Source: Sporobolomyces roseus (taxonomy: Eukaryota; Basidiomycota; Microbotryomycetes; Sporidiobolales; Sporidiobolaceae). Taken from it: 64,000 nucleotides of DNA. The stretch's first letter is position 1. The number at the start of each line of letters is the position of its first letter. This document shows, in pieces, positions 36,567 to 48,317 of the stretch. The position numbers and the translations under genes are program-made. A model generated the notes under the pieces. It worked only from the letters and a program-made list of their open reading frames with translations. It made no database searches and had not been told where the DNA came from. The DNA lies in assembly GCA_016617785.1 (NCBI GenBank), contig JADILM010000001.1, positions 2,046,001 through 2,110,000 of the forward strand, read 5' to 3'.

Positions 36567-38630
36567 ATGGCCCTCGTTTTGAACAATTACCTCAACGATA
36601 AATCACTCAAGATCAGATCAAAGGCGATTCCATGGGATGTGAGTACATTGTTCTGAGCTAGTGAGCGCCCTAATGAGAACGAGAAGCTGATCCCGTTCCT
36701 CTTTCTCCTCTCCCTCGTCATTCCCCCACTCCACCTTCAACAGGGTTATCAAAGAGCGGGTTTACTCTCTGCAGAGGATGTAGGATTGATTCAGAAAGTA
36801 GCAGGAAACAAGGATAAAGCAGAACCTGTTCTCGACGCCGCAAGTTCATCCACTCTCAAACCGTTCGAAACCTTGGGAAACTCCTCTAACATTCCTTTGC
36901 ATCTGCAGGAAGGAGAGACTTATGCCGCATTGTACATTCGGTTACTCAACAAGCTGTCGAGGAATGATACTTTGCAGTTCATCCTCGTCCTCTTGGGAGA
37001 TTTCATCGCAGGTCAGTCCATCTCTCCCTTCCTCCAGTTCCTCCTGCTGCTGCTCGGACCCTTCCCTCGTTCCCTATCGAAACCGTCATCTTCGTACTGA
37101 CACTCCCATATCGTCGGATTCAGACCGCGAAGATCGCATTCCTCTATTACTTTCCGAAAGTTCAGACTCTCCTTACCCTCCTCTCCTCAAGTTTGTCTCC
37201 TTCCGCCTTTCCCCTTTGGCTCATCTCACTCACTGACGCTTCTCGACTGGTCACATAGGCTACTCGACTCGCAAGATGATTTCGTTCGACTCAAAGCTGC
37301 AGTCATCGCATCGGTTCTCCTGTCCTACGACAAATCACCTCAAGACGAAGTCGTAACCAAGCTTCTGTCGCATCTCATCCGTGTGTCAACTCTCCAGCGT
37401 CTCTCTCTGCAGAGTCTGGATTGCTGACGGCTAGAACGGACTTGACAGGATTACCAAACGAACCAGAAGGTCAAGATGTTGGAGTGCAGTGTCTCGAATC
37501 AGTCCTACGAGTGCAGAAGGCTCGCACAGTCGCGTGGGATACTGAAAAGGAGGATTCGAAAGTGCCGAAAGTCGTAGAAGGGTGAGTTCCCTCCCTCGAG
37601 AAAGCTTTCTCGGATGAAACTAATACTTCGGTTGATATGGCAGACTTGTGCATCTTCTCAAGACGAATCCTTCACCTCAGATGCAATACCAATTAGGGTT
37701 CTGCTTCTGGCTACTTTCATTCGATACCCCGGTCGCAGAATCGATCAACACGTGAGTTCACTTCGTCCTCTGCCTCTCCTCTTTGCATCTGTTCGCTTAT
37801 CCAGCTTCTCATCGATAGGAAATACAACCTGATCCCTCTCCTACTCGACCTCGCACGTTCAGCAATCAAAGAGAAGATCCTCCGAATCGTCCTATCAACC
37901 TACCGCAACTTGATCACGAAAGCTCCGAAGCAGACTTTGCCAGCTCTCCTCATATCAAAAGTGTTGCCATTCGTCAAGACTCTGCAAGGGAGGAAGTTTG
38001 GAGACGAAGAGATCAAAGAGGATGTCGAATTCTTGATTGAGGAATTGACAAAGAGTTTCGAGGGGTTAACGTGAGTCGTTCTCTCCCTTGTATCTCGGTG
38101 TCATTAGGACGCTGACTGTACTGTCGCGAGGTTCGCAGCACTTACGACGAGTACAAATCAGAACTGGCGACTGGACACTTGACTTGGTCTCCTCCACACA
38201 AGAACGAAGATTTCTGGAGAGACAACGCACCAAAGTTGACAGAGAAGGATCGAGAGCAACTCAAGTACGTCCTCGTATTCAACCTTTCGCACTCGTGTCG
38301 GAAATGAACTCATGATCGTTTCCCTTGTTCCAGGATTCTCGTTCACCTTCTAATCTCTTCGCAAGAACCTCTCACCCTCGCTGTTGCTGCAAACGATATC
38401 GCACAGTTTGTCAAGTTCCATGACAACGGGAAGAAGTGCGTTCCCTTTTTCCTTCGCTCTCGAACTCACGGAATTGCTGATCGTTTCCTTCTCCTCATCA
38501 TAGGGCTATTGAGGATCTAGGAGCGAAAGCTCGAGTGATGGAACTCATGGCTCATGGTGACCCAGACGTCAAGTATCAGAGTCTCGTCGCAACACAGAGA
38601 TTGATGTCACAATCTTGGTCAAGCAAATAA
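36567..38630 (+). CDS. VMA13: V-type proton ATPase subunit H
   Basis: Regulatory subunit of the V1 sector of the vacuolar proton pump, needed for activity and for silencing free V1. The ATG at 36567 gives MALVLNNYLNDKSLKIRSKA. Recognisable family segments follow: SLPWDGYQRAGL-like WDGYQRAGLLSAED, YAALYIRLLNKLSRNDTLQF, LLLSYDKSP, VHLLKTNPSPQMQYQLGFCF, YNLIPLLLDLARSAIKEKI and the C-terminal HDNGKKAIEDLGAKARVMEL with HGDPDVKYQSLVATQ. It is an all-helical HEAT/ARM-like protein of about 430 aa, as usual for Vma13. Stop TAA at 38628. About eight short introns. Confidence 0.95.
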
Positions 38631-38848
38631 TCGCTAGTTTCCCTCTATTTTTCCTTCATTCGCTGATTTCGATACATCCGGTTGTGCTCACTGTTATTTT
38701 CTGTTCTGTAAATGTCTATTCCTCGTTGCGCTGCAATCTTTGTTTTTTTTGAAGACACATCTCCGCGCAGACTCCTCTTTTCTGTCTTTCACACTCTTAC
38801 TTCTTCCTTTTCGCTTCTCCTCTTCCTCGCTTCTCTTTTTTGACAATC

Positions 38849-40704
38849 ATGACAGACATTGATTCTCAAGTCTACATCGTACCTCCGGTTGGCGCTTCGA
38901 TACAGGTCGCCATCTTGATAGGTCTCTGTGCGCTGTGAGTTCCTCTTTTTCGCACTCTTTTTCGCAGTTAACGAACTCCTTCGTTTGTTCTGTACCGGAG
39001 TTGAGCTGACGTGGCAGGGTTGATCTGACAGGGTTGCCACATTGAGCTCAAGCATTCTATGGAGACTCGTCAGGCGTACCGGGAAACTCTGCTCTCGCGA
39101 AGAGAACGGATTCGCCAAGATCAACGTCGCAATGCTCTCTCAGCTCCTTCTTGGTGTTCACTCTATCTGTACGTACACTTTTCACTCGAAGTCTGGCTAT
39201 CAGCTCTCAGAGTTACGAAGCTGACGAATAAATTGGTTTTCCGTCTCCTTCCCTTTTCAACTCGACGCTTCACAGGCCAAATCGTCACACTCTCAGCGTA
39301 TCTCAACTCAAGCTACTCGACCAATGGTCACTTCGCACTCCAACTCAGCTCTCCACTTATCCTCTACCTCGCCTTACTCGGTTTCGTTCAATCAGTCGTG
39401 ATCCAAACTCGTTACGACGTCCTTCTTCGCTCGTTTCCGTACACACCACCTCCCCTCGATGGATGGTCAATGTCAAAACTCCTCCGTCTTCGTCAACAAC
39501 GCGCGCAATCCAAGAGGATCAATCTCGTCTCGCTCTCTGCGATCTTCCTTTTCTTGCTCGCCCCAGTCACAGCAACTATCGCACTTTGCAAGAGCTGGAA
39601 TCGACTTCAGGAGGTTGCGAAAGACGTAAAGAGGTACACGGAAGATCTGGAGAAGACTCGTTCTCGAATTGGGTTAGGATTGCTAAGCATCGAAAGAGCG
39701 AAGGAATTGTTAGAACATGCGAAAGTGGTCAAGACAGCAAAGATTTGGGCTGGATTCTGGTTGGCTATGCTACTTATAGTAGTCGTCGTGAGTCCCTTAG
39801 CCCCTACTGATGATCAACGAATCCAGTGCTGACTTCCTCGAAAGTTTAGATTTACCTTCCGTCGTTCACCTACATTCTCGTCACCCTTCGCCGTCGTCGC
39901 AAGAGTCTTCGTGTCGCGCTTCTCCGCCTCCGCGAAAGTGGCGCTCAAGCAGAATCATCGACTTTCGGCGACATTGCTTCAAAACATGAGAACGATGCGA
40001 TCGACAAGTTGGTCGAGGTCAAGGAAAGGTTGCTCAGGACAGAAAGGGCTATCAAGAAGGTACACTGCTCCTCTCCCGCTCTCTAATCGTTGCTCAGATC
40101 AAGACCGACTGACGTTGAATCGCAATCACAGCTTCTCTTCCACTTCGCTGTCGTTCTCCCTTGGATCTCCAGCTATCTCGCTCTAGCCGCTTACTCCACG
40201 AAGAACTTTCAAGCCGAACCTTCCTTCCTCATCACTCTCACCTTGTGGTCGAATTGGACGGATGACATTCCGTCTCTTCTCCTCTCAGTCACCTTCGCCT
40301 ATCACTCTTTCTTTTCCCGTCTTCCTACCCTTCACTCCCATCTCTCCGTCCCTTCTCGAGCCACAATCGGGCAGATCAACGGGTCCCCTTCGTCTCGACG
40401 TCTCACTAGCAGCGACTTCGACACTCGTTCGACAGTCACATCGAATTATTCTTCCTTCTTTCCCTCGTCCTACAACTCTCGAAACGGTTCCTTCGCGACC
40501 AATGCAAGAGTACCTCCCTACAATCCCGTCGACACTGTCCGCCCTCTCGGATTCTCTTATCCTCCAACAATCGAAAGGAAGAAGAGTCAATCGACGCTCA
40601 ATAGCATCAAGAGGAAAGCTGTTCCAACTACAACTGACGGAAACAATACGGAAGATGGAAGGTCGTCGATGCAGGGATCAGTTTGGAAAGAAGAGCTTCA
40701 CTAA
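38849..40704 (+). CDS. Seven-segment membrane protein of unknown function
   Basis: Not assigned to a named family. ATG at 38849 (MTDIDSQVYIVPP). About seven hydrophobic segments can be read: ASIQVAILIGLCAL, INVAMLSQLLLGVHSI, LSSPLILYLALLGFVQSVV, SLSAIFLFLLAPVTATIAL, WAGFWLAMLLIVVV with its continuation, FHFAVVLPWISSYLALAAY, and one around SLLLSVTFAYHSFF. A charged, possibly coiled loop (KDVKRYTEDLEKTRSRIG) lies between segments 4 and 5. A Ser/Thr/Arg-rich tail of roughly 120 residues ends in TAA at 40702. The layout resembles a receptor-like 7TM protein with a cytosolic tail, but no G-protein-receptor motif was identified. Confidence 0.6.
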
Positions 40705-40822
40705 CAAAGATAACGCTTGAGATAAGAAAGAAAGAAAGAGGAAAACTTGTAGATAGACGAAGAAGAGGGGTAGGAAAGATAGATCAAAGTCCTGTTCTTG
40801 TTCCTGTAAATACCAACGTTGC

Positions 40823-41695
40823 TTAGCTTCTCATCGATCCTCTCCTCTTTTGTTGAGGGGCAGCATCTTCTGATTCGGCTGAAGATTCGCTCGAGTACGG
40901 TCGTTCGTAACTGTGCTCCTTTCTGCCTCTCCGCCTTCTCCCGAATGGCTTCGAAAGCTCTGCTGCCATCGACTGTTTCTCTTGAAGCTGCGTCGGAGTC
41001 GCTATAGCGTCCGTCTTCGCTTGACGTCGTTGGAGAAATGGTCCTCCCTCGGCATCTGCGATATCGACCTGGGCGGTTTGAAGCTCTCGACGGTAAGCGA
41101 AGCTTTCGTAGGTGATCCATGCAAGAGGAGAGATGATAAACCCTAGGCAGAAGATTACGAGCTGCGTGAAGTTAAAATGAGCAATCTGCAGAAGTTAAGC
41201 TTGAGAAACAAAACACACAAGACCAGCGGACGAGATCGAATGTTCAAGTTCTGTGCTACTTTGTGCTTGAATAGTAGCACCCCAGATTGTCATCGCGATG
41301 GCGAACGCTGTCCAACACTAATATCGCGAGAGGGAATCAGCGCAAGAACCGAAAATGCGTCGAAAGACTTCAAATTCGACTTGCGATTCCGAGCCAAAGG
41401 GTACATCCCAATACTCCTGCACTCTTCAATAGTTTCCCAATCACCGCAAGTATCGCTAGCGCCACCGCACCAACACAGGTGATAGTTGAAACGATGGAGA
41501 GCGCTTGATGATCGAGCTCGTCAAAATCTGTCAAAGGAGAAAGTCAGCAACGCCTTTTAACCCTCCATCCAGCGTACGCGACTTACGGAAGAAGATTTGT
41601 AAGAGTTCGTAGAATCCAACAGGGACGAAAACGATCAAGGTGAAGACGCTCGCTCCTACGAGAGCTTGCGAAGCTGACGAACAACAGCAGGACAT
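40823..41695 (-). CDS. Small tetraspan membrane protein, hypothetical
   Basis: Not recognised beyond topology. Start ATG at 41695 (MSCCCSSASQALVG, with three consecutive cysteines that could be palmitoylated). Hydrophobic stretches: FTLIVFVPVGFYELLQIFF; STITCVGAVALAILAVIG; CWTAFAIAMTIWGATI; and FTQLVIFCLGFIISPLAWI. A charged C-terminal tail rich in Arg, Gln and Ser ends in TAA at 40823. It looks like SUR7/PalI- or MARVEL-shaped fungal proteins, but the diagnostic motifs were not found. Some intron borders are uncertain. It converges with the 7TM gene, 118 bp apart. Confidence 0.55.
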
Positions 41696-41877
41696 GGCTG
41701 ACTTGATTGCGAGGGTGAAGGGTGAAGGGTGAAGAGACGGAAAGGGAGAGGAGTGAATGAGAGCTACTCCCTCCGAATCGGTTCCGCGGAGCAGGGCAAG
41801 ACAGGAGACAGACGTTCGAAAGCTCACTTCTTTGCTTACAATGACTTTATACAGTATGCTCACACCTCGACTACTTC

Positions 41878-42477
41878 CTATAACTGACGGACCTGCTCTC
41901 CAAGTTGAGGCTTTCCGTCGGTGGGAGCATCGACAGAACGAAGTGCTTCTCCACTCTTCCCCGAGACGTTGACTGCAGAATCCATTCGTTTAGCCCGACA
42001 CAGCTGCAAACGTAGAAGGAAGAGTAGCTTACTCGAACCGGGATTGGTCTGGCTTTGTTGCGATTGCTGAGTCTCGCCCGCAGGAACGTTATCGAATTCC
42101 GAAGCAGAAGAACCGTTCGTCCTCGCATCTCCACCTTGCTCGACGGGAATATTCTACAGAGAACGACGAGATCAGCTTGTTACATACTGAGGCTCCTCGT
42201 ACCATACTCACCATGTTGTCTCCGCCTCCACTCTGACCCGTTCTGCCAACTTCTACAGACGCTCCCTCGAACTTGTCTAAGCCAGACTCGTTTACTCCAG
42301 ACTCATCAGAAAGGGTGGTACGTTTGGCTATGGACAACGAAAGAGTGTAACGTCAGCAAGAGGGAAAGTCAGGAGAGGAACAGCTTCACGCAACTCACGA
42401 TCGAAATCCTTGTTCGAAGAAGTGTTCAAAGCGGCAGCGGATTCTTCGATGATCTGTTGATTTGACTTGGAAGACAT
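41878..42477 (-). CDS. Small hydrophilic disordered protein, hypothetical
   Basis: Four exons encode about 136 aa. It starts MSSKSNQQIIEESAAALNTS, continues through Gly/Ser/Gln/Glu-rich segments (GRTGQSGGGDNM, NIPVEQGGDA, GETQQSQQSQTNPGS) and ends LGEQVRQL with TAG at 41878. It has no cysteine, membrane segment or known domain. Composition resembles small stress-induced hydrophilic fungal proteins (Con-6/HSP12-like), but no motif supports naming it. Each intron has a proper donor and acceptor and keeps the frame, which supports a real gene. Confidence 0.6.
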
Positions 42478-42654
42478 GATTGATTTGATGTACCGGAGAT
42501 GTGGTGAAGAGAAGGAGAAAGGGAAGAAAGTCTGGAAGGGGAAGCGGAAGCAAGAAAGTGCGAAATCGACGTAATCAAACCCCTCCTCGGTTCGGGGACG
42601 AGCGTGAACGAGAATTGACTCGCTCACTAACGAATAACGATCAGTTGCACATCA

Positions 42655-45142
42655 TTACATTCTGAATACACCAAAGTTGCCAACGTTCTTGCGCTCGCGA
42701 GGATTCCAGCTCTTCGTAACGACTCCCAAAGTCAAACCCAACACTTCCCTCGTTTGATGAGGCATAATGATACCGTCGTCCCATCTACACATTGGCACAT
42801 TAATAAGTGCTCAGTACGACAGGGAGTACAGAGAGGAAGAGAAGGAATGCTTACAATCGAGCCGTTCCAAAGATTGCTTCACTCTCCTTCTCAATCTGCT
42901 CTTTGAGCTTCATCGTGTTCGCTTCTTCTTCTTTCGTTCGTTTTGACGAGACAGTCTCCATGACAGATTGTAATTGATCTCCTCCCATCACCGAGACTCG
43001 CGATGAAGGCCATGTAAAGAGGAAGTGAGGAGAGTAGCTGAAAAATTTGGGATGTGAAGATCAGCATCGAAGGAGGGACAGGTCGTAGACTAGCAGAAAG
43101 GTGCGACTCACGCTCTACCAGCCATTCCGTAATTTCCTGCACCGTAAGAACCTCCTACGAGAATCGTGATCTTGGGACAAGAAGTTGCTGCTACTGCTCG
43201 AACTAGCTTCGCGCCATTCTTCGCGATACCCTACAATGCTCGACACTTACTGGATCAGCGAAGTCACGCTGCGAGGACTGAGTGCATGACTTACACCTTT
43301 CTCAGCAGCTGTTCCGACCATGAAACCCGAAATGTTGACGAGGAAAACGATTGGAACTCCTCTTTGTTCGCAGAGTTGAATGAATTGGGTAGCTTTGAGT
43401 GCTGAAGGTGATAGTAAGATACCGTTGTTGGCGATCTAAGAGAGGTTTGAAAGGAGAGTCAGCGTTCTCGCACTGAGCTCAAACGACACTTTTAGTCAAT
43501 CACGAGAACTCACGATTCCGACTTGATGTCCATGTACCTTGGCTGTAGCACGGGATCTAGAGTCAGCAACGAGAACGCAAGAGACAAGAGAAGATCCGAC
43601 GTACCGAAACCAGTTACGATGGTATCACCCCATTCCTCCTTCCACTCAGCAAACCGACTCCCATCAACGGTTCTCGCAATGACATCTCTCATATCCCAAC
43701 TCTTCTTAAGATTCGTTCCCGTCACACCTCCCAATTCTTTCGGATCAAATAGAGGTTCCTCAACTTCCTCCGATTCTTGGGGTTTAACTCGATGATTTGA
43801 AGCGAAGGCTAGAGTAGCGACTGAGTTACGAGCGATCGAGAGTGCGCGGGAGTCGGAAGAGGCGAGGTGGTCAACTACTCCAGATTCTCGTGCGTGCATC
43901 TCTCCACCTCCGAGCGTTTCTGAGTCGACTACTTCACCCAGAGCGGCTTTGACTAGTGGTGGTCCAGCGAGGAAGATGGTACCAGCTTTGTCCACGATAA
44001 TGTTTTCTGCGAAACAGGGAAAGTCAGCTAGAGCTCAGTTTCGTAAGGAGTCGTCGTAAGCTCTCATTACTCACCATCAGCCATAGCAGGGACATATCTG
44101 TATATTGCTGAGAGCTATCAGTGAGAGATTGAGGAGGTCGGGTCGAGAAGGAAATCAGACTTACGCTCCTCCAGCTACCGAGATACCATGAACGACAGCG
44201 ATTTGCCTTCGAAACCCGTTCGACGGTATTCAGCGCAAGCTCAAGCAGTATCGATAGCAGAGGAAGATACTTACGGGATACCCTCAGCACTCATTCTCGC
44301 CATATTGTAAAAGATTCTCCCGAAATGTTCTTTATCGGGGAAGACATCTTTCTGAAATGGTAATGCAGCTCCTCCACTCTCGACTACCCACTCACACATC
44401 GATTAGTCAACGAACACATAAGGCGAGTAGAAGTTCTGCTCACCGAGGTAGACGCAGGGAAGTTTGTTCTGTTGAGCGATTTCTTGTGCTCGAAGATGTT
44501 TCTTGACTGTGATAGGATGGTATGATCCACCTTTCACCGTTGCCTATCTCATATCGACTGAATCAGTCGATCGCTCTAGAAATCCAGTCTCTACGCGAAT
44601 AGAGAGTGCTCACATCGTTTGCGACGACCATAACTTCCGTTCTAAACTCGAAGAGTCACTCGAATCAGCTCATGCTTCCGGTCAATGAGAGAAGTGAGCT
44701 CACCCGTTGACTCTACCTATCCCAGTAACGATTCCCGCTCCAGGTACTTTTCCACCATACATTTCCTCTGCCGCCAAACTCGACAATTCCAAAAAAGGCG
44801 AGAAAGGATCCAACAACTCATCAATCCTACAGCGAACTCCCAATCAGTTCTCTACTAGAGTAGTAGTATGAGGAGAGCTTACCGTTCCCTAACTAACAAC
44901 TTTCCTTTCCCCCTCGCTCGTTCCCTAGCTTTCTCCCCACCTCCCAAATAAACCCTCTCCAACCTCTTCTTGAAATCACTCTCTAACAGCTTCATATCAT
45001 CTTGTCTCGCTTTGAATTCGGGTGAGGAAGGATCGATGAGAGAGGAGAGTTGAGGGAGAGGGGAATAACGATGTGGTTCAACTCGTGGGAGAGTCGAGAG
45101 GGAACGGGAGAGGGGAGGGAGGCGTAAGAGTCGGCGTGACAT
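42655..45142 (-). CDS. MCCB: Methylcrotonoyl-CoA carboxylase beta subunit, mitochondrial
   Basis: Carboxyltransferase subunit of the biotin enzyme that carboxylates 3-methylcrotonyl-CoA in leucine breakdown. The ATG at 45142 begins an Arg/Ser/Leu-rich mitochondrial presequence ([19 protein letters not shown]), followed by the family start [20 protein letters not shown] and [21 protein letters not shown]. Downstream are [46 protein letters not shown] and [16 protein letters not shown]. The C-terminus is [19 protein letters not shown] followed by FGVFRM and TAA at 42655, matching animal MCCC2. About ten introns. The neighbouring NIPSNAP gene on the same strand also encodes a mitochondrial protein. 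Confidence 0.95.
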
Positions 45143-45361
45143 CCTTGTGATTCGTGTTTTGCAGTGACGAGAAAAGGAAGAGGAGAAAGGGAGAAGAGAG
45201 GAAAGAAGAAGAGAGAGGGGAGAAAAGTGGGACGGGAACCCGCAAAAGCGAACGCTCAAATTTCGTCAATTATCACAGGTTACTAACTACTACTGCTTGT
45301 TTACTATCTATACAACCCCGAAACAACCACGACTTGAGAACTCGGGAGAAGATTCCAAACA

Positions 45362-46796
45362 TTAACGTAAAGGAGAGAAAGGAAGAGGTCGCAGAATGTT
45401 GCTTTGCATGTTCTTGGTCAAACGAACAGTCTGTACGATACAAGTATGTGTCAGTATCGTCGACACCTTTGACAAGAGGGAAGTGCTTGTACCTTTGAAA
45501 CAGTTCCCGACCTATTCAAAAAAAAAACTCAAACATGGCATCAGCTTCGTTGCCCTTTTCGTCGTCGCAAAAGTGCAAGAGAGATAAAAAGACGTACCAA
45601 CCATCGATTTGCCAACTCTGTTCCCTCTTGAGTCGTCTCGCTTCCATACTCTGATACTGCCAAAGATGATGAACCTGGTGCAATTTCCCTACTTGCGAGA
45701 ACCACGCCCCGACCGGATAATGTCCCGAAGCGAGTCGTGCTTCCAATCCAACCCTCCTGAATGAACCAATCGAGAAATTGAGAGTATCAGTAAAGGGAGA
45801 GAGAGGAGAGAGGAGGGAAAGAAGTGAAAAACCCTACCATTCATGCTCCCATTCTAGGAGTGCTCCAGGTTTAATATCGTAGGTTCTCAATTCATAAATC
45901 CCACCTTTCTCTGCCGGTGGAGAAACTTGCCAAAACTTGAACTCGGTATTGAGCTAAACTCACCTCGAAAAATCAATTACCCCTCTATACCCGTTGGGAG
46001 ACAGAGAGAGAGAGGCAACTCACTTGACTAGTCCTACTTTGAATCAAGGGCAAGATCTCTTTGTTGAAGAAAGTTAAATGTCCTTTAGATTCTCGAATCG
46101 CATTCTTTGTTTGTTCAAATCCTGGCATCCCATCATATTCGAAAACATGAACTATTCTCGAGGGATTGTAAGCGACCACACTTGAACGAGTTCTAGAGGA
46201 AGTAAGGTTGCTTTTGCTCACCGAATGAATCGACTTCACCAACTACTACTTCCCAACTTCCGGTGAGTCTCGCATCGAATTCAGAAGAGTTGTGAATCCC
46301 TTTGTAGTAATCTGCGATCAATGACTTGTATTCCTCTACGTGGTGAGGTAGAACCTTGTGCTCTAATCAATCATTGAGAAACAGAGAGAGCAAGTGGGGG
46401 TTAGTTGAAGAGGGGGTTTCAAGCGAGAGGCAAAGAGGCGATACGCACTCTGGAACTCGTAGACGTATTTCTATGGGAGTGAATCGAGTCAGCTAGCTTG
46501 TTCCAAAAGTGATGGATTCCCCCCCCACTCTTCGAAGAATGACTTACATGTCTTCCTACGAGTCTTGAATGTTGAGTCCCCGCTTCTTCCCTAGCTTCTG
46601 AACTACCATGTAACACAGCAGAGATGGCATCTTTGACTGCACCTAATTTGGGAGTGTTTCCGATTGATCTCGAGTGTGTTTGAAGGGGAGTTAGAGGAGA
46701 GATCGAGCGTGGGAGAGTGACGAGGGGAGAAATAGAGGTAATGGGAGAAGAGGAGACAAGGGGACGGAGGATTGGTCGTAGGGTTGAAGGTCTCAT
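45362..46796 (-). CDS. NIPSNAP family mitochondrial protein
   Basis: NIPSNAP proteins are mitochondrial matrix/inner-membrane proteins with two ferredoxin-like domains; in animals they mark damaged mitochondria. The start at 46796 gives an acid-poor presequence (MRPSTLRPILRPLVSSSP). The body includes VHVFEYDGMPGFEQTKNA, then GIYELRTYDIKPGALLEWE and VGAWFSQVGKLHQVHHLWQY followed by REQSWQIDGW, all family hallmarks. The C-terminus, over two short exons (GWSGTVSK, then TVRLTKNMQSNILRPLPFSP), ends in TAA at 45362. Exact substrate or partner in fungi is unknown. Confidence 0.88.
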
Positions 46797-47126
46797 TTCG
46801 TTCGTAGGTGATTAGGGATGGATATCTGGAGAAATAGTGGGGAGAAAGATGGAGAGAGGAAGAGGGGAAAGAACAATTCAAAGTCTCACTCAAACCCAAC
46901 CAACTCACTCTTCATCTACGGCAGTCTACTACCTCAGAAGCACACCTTGATACCTGAAGCAACTTATCTAGTCAAGCCCTCAAATCTACAAGTTCAACAT
47001 TTTCTGAGAAATTCGCGAACCTCTCGACCACTTTCCCTCAACAAACACTACAAGACCTCTTTCTACCTCTACTACTAGCTTGTGTGACCTCCAAAAAAGA
47101 TTCCTGAGCGCGACTGGTCTCAACTC
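46797..47126. promoter_or_regulatory. Divergent promoter region, NIPSNAP / CHY zinc finger
   Basis: 330 bp between divergent starts. No individual site recognised. Confidence 0.35.
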
Positions 47127-47918
47127 ATGTGCAAAGTGAGTCACTACCACTGATCTTTCATCTCCCTTTTCATCTCTCGACACTCTACTCATTTCCTCAC
47201 TTACACGCTCTAGCATATTCTCAACGCACAAGCCTCAATCCGAGCCCCATGTTGCAAGAAATGGTTTGATGTTCGTCTCCTCTCCCCTTCTCTCACTTTC
47301 TCCCCTCAAACTGAACCCCTCACTCTCTCTCTCTTCCAATCGATGATTCTTGTGTAGTGCGCAGAATGTCACGTCGATAAAGAACCTGACCACCCCTTGA
47401 TTCGGACGACTGAGATGGCCTTCTTGTGCAAGAAGTGTAAGAAGGCGTTTAGGAAAGATATGACAGTTTGGGACGAGGCAGACGAGTTTTGTCCTCATTG
47501 CGATAATCATTTCGTAAGTACTACATCTCCTTTCCGTGAGCGGTATCGAAAGGAACGACAGAAGGAGGAGAGGGAGGAAAAAAGGAAATCGAAAATACTG
47601 ATACTTTGCTCGATTGTGCGCGCTGTGATCTTAGATCATAGAAGCTAAAACTCCAAACGCAATGGTAGGAGTCGAATCAGAAGATACTCGACTAGATAAT
47701 CGGTACGTTTTCCTCCCATTTTCTTCTCTCTCTCAGCGAAGTACCGAGAGGGAGAATTCTTCCTTTTTCGCTCTTCCCCTCGTTCCTCCCTTGGGCTTCG
47801 AGACGCAAGCTGACGCATCATTGTTGAGCGTGATGATAGGGCGATCAAAGATGAACGTATGGAAGGTGGAAAGATAGATACCAGTGAATTAGACGAGTTT
47901 CTAGAAACTTTGGGTTGA
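47127..47918 (+). CDS. CHY zinc-finger protein
   Basis: Small zinc protein of the CHY family, which includes yeast Hot13, a helper of the mitochondrial intermembrane-space import oxidoreductase pathway. Start at 47127 (MCKHILNAQ; first coding exon of 9 nt). Zinc ligands visible: CKH, APCCKKWFDCAECH, FLCKKCKKAF and FCPHCDNHF, separated as in other fungal CHY proteins. The tail is acidic (SELDEFLETLG) with TGA at 47916. Five exons; product about 120 aa. A longer in-frame N-terminus is open upstream of the ATG but has no start codon. Confidence 0.87.
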
Positions 47919-48317
47919 TTGAAGTGAATTCGCTCCTCATATAGATATTGATCATGTTGTACTATCATCAGCACACTCCTTCCTTTCACCCTCTCAATGT
48001 AAAGTGGTGGCTGCGAGAGATGAGTGGGAGATGTTGGAGCTAGGGGAGGAAGCGAAGGAGAGGGTTTCGCAAGATTTCCAAGTCATTTTCTCGAGTTTCG
48101 CCCGAACAACGTGCAAAGTGGTAGTCTCTGCAATTTGATCATCGAATGCGTCGAGACACGGGAAGAGGCAAGAGCAATGTTGAAAGACATCTCGAAGTCC
48201 CCCTGAAACCTTCAATTCGAATTCTTTCTCTCTCTTTCCATTCACCACACGATTTCTGAGAACACTCTCTCAATCGAATTGATCCCATCAGGGGGTCACG
48301 CCATTACAGCTTAGATC
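47919..48317. other. Intergenic region
   Basis: About 400 bp with no recognised gene. It contains the presumed promoter of the CTL transporter. Confidence 0.4.
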
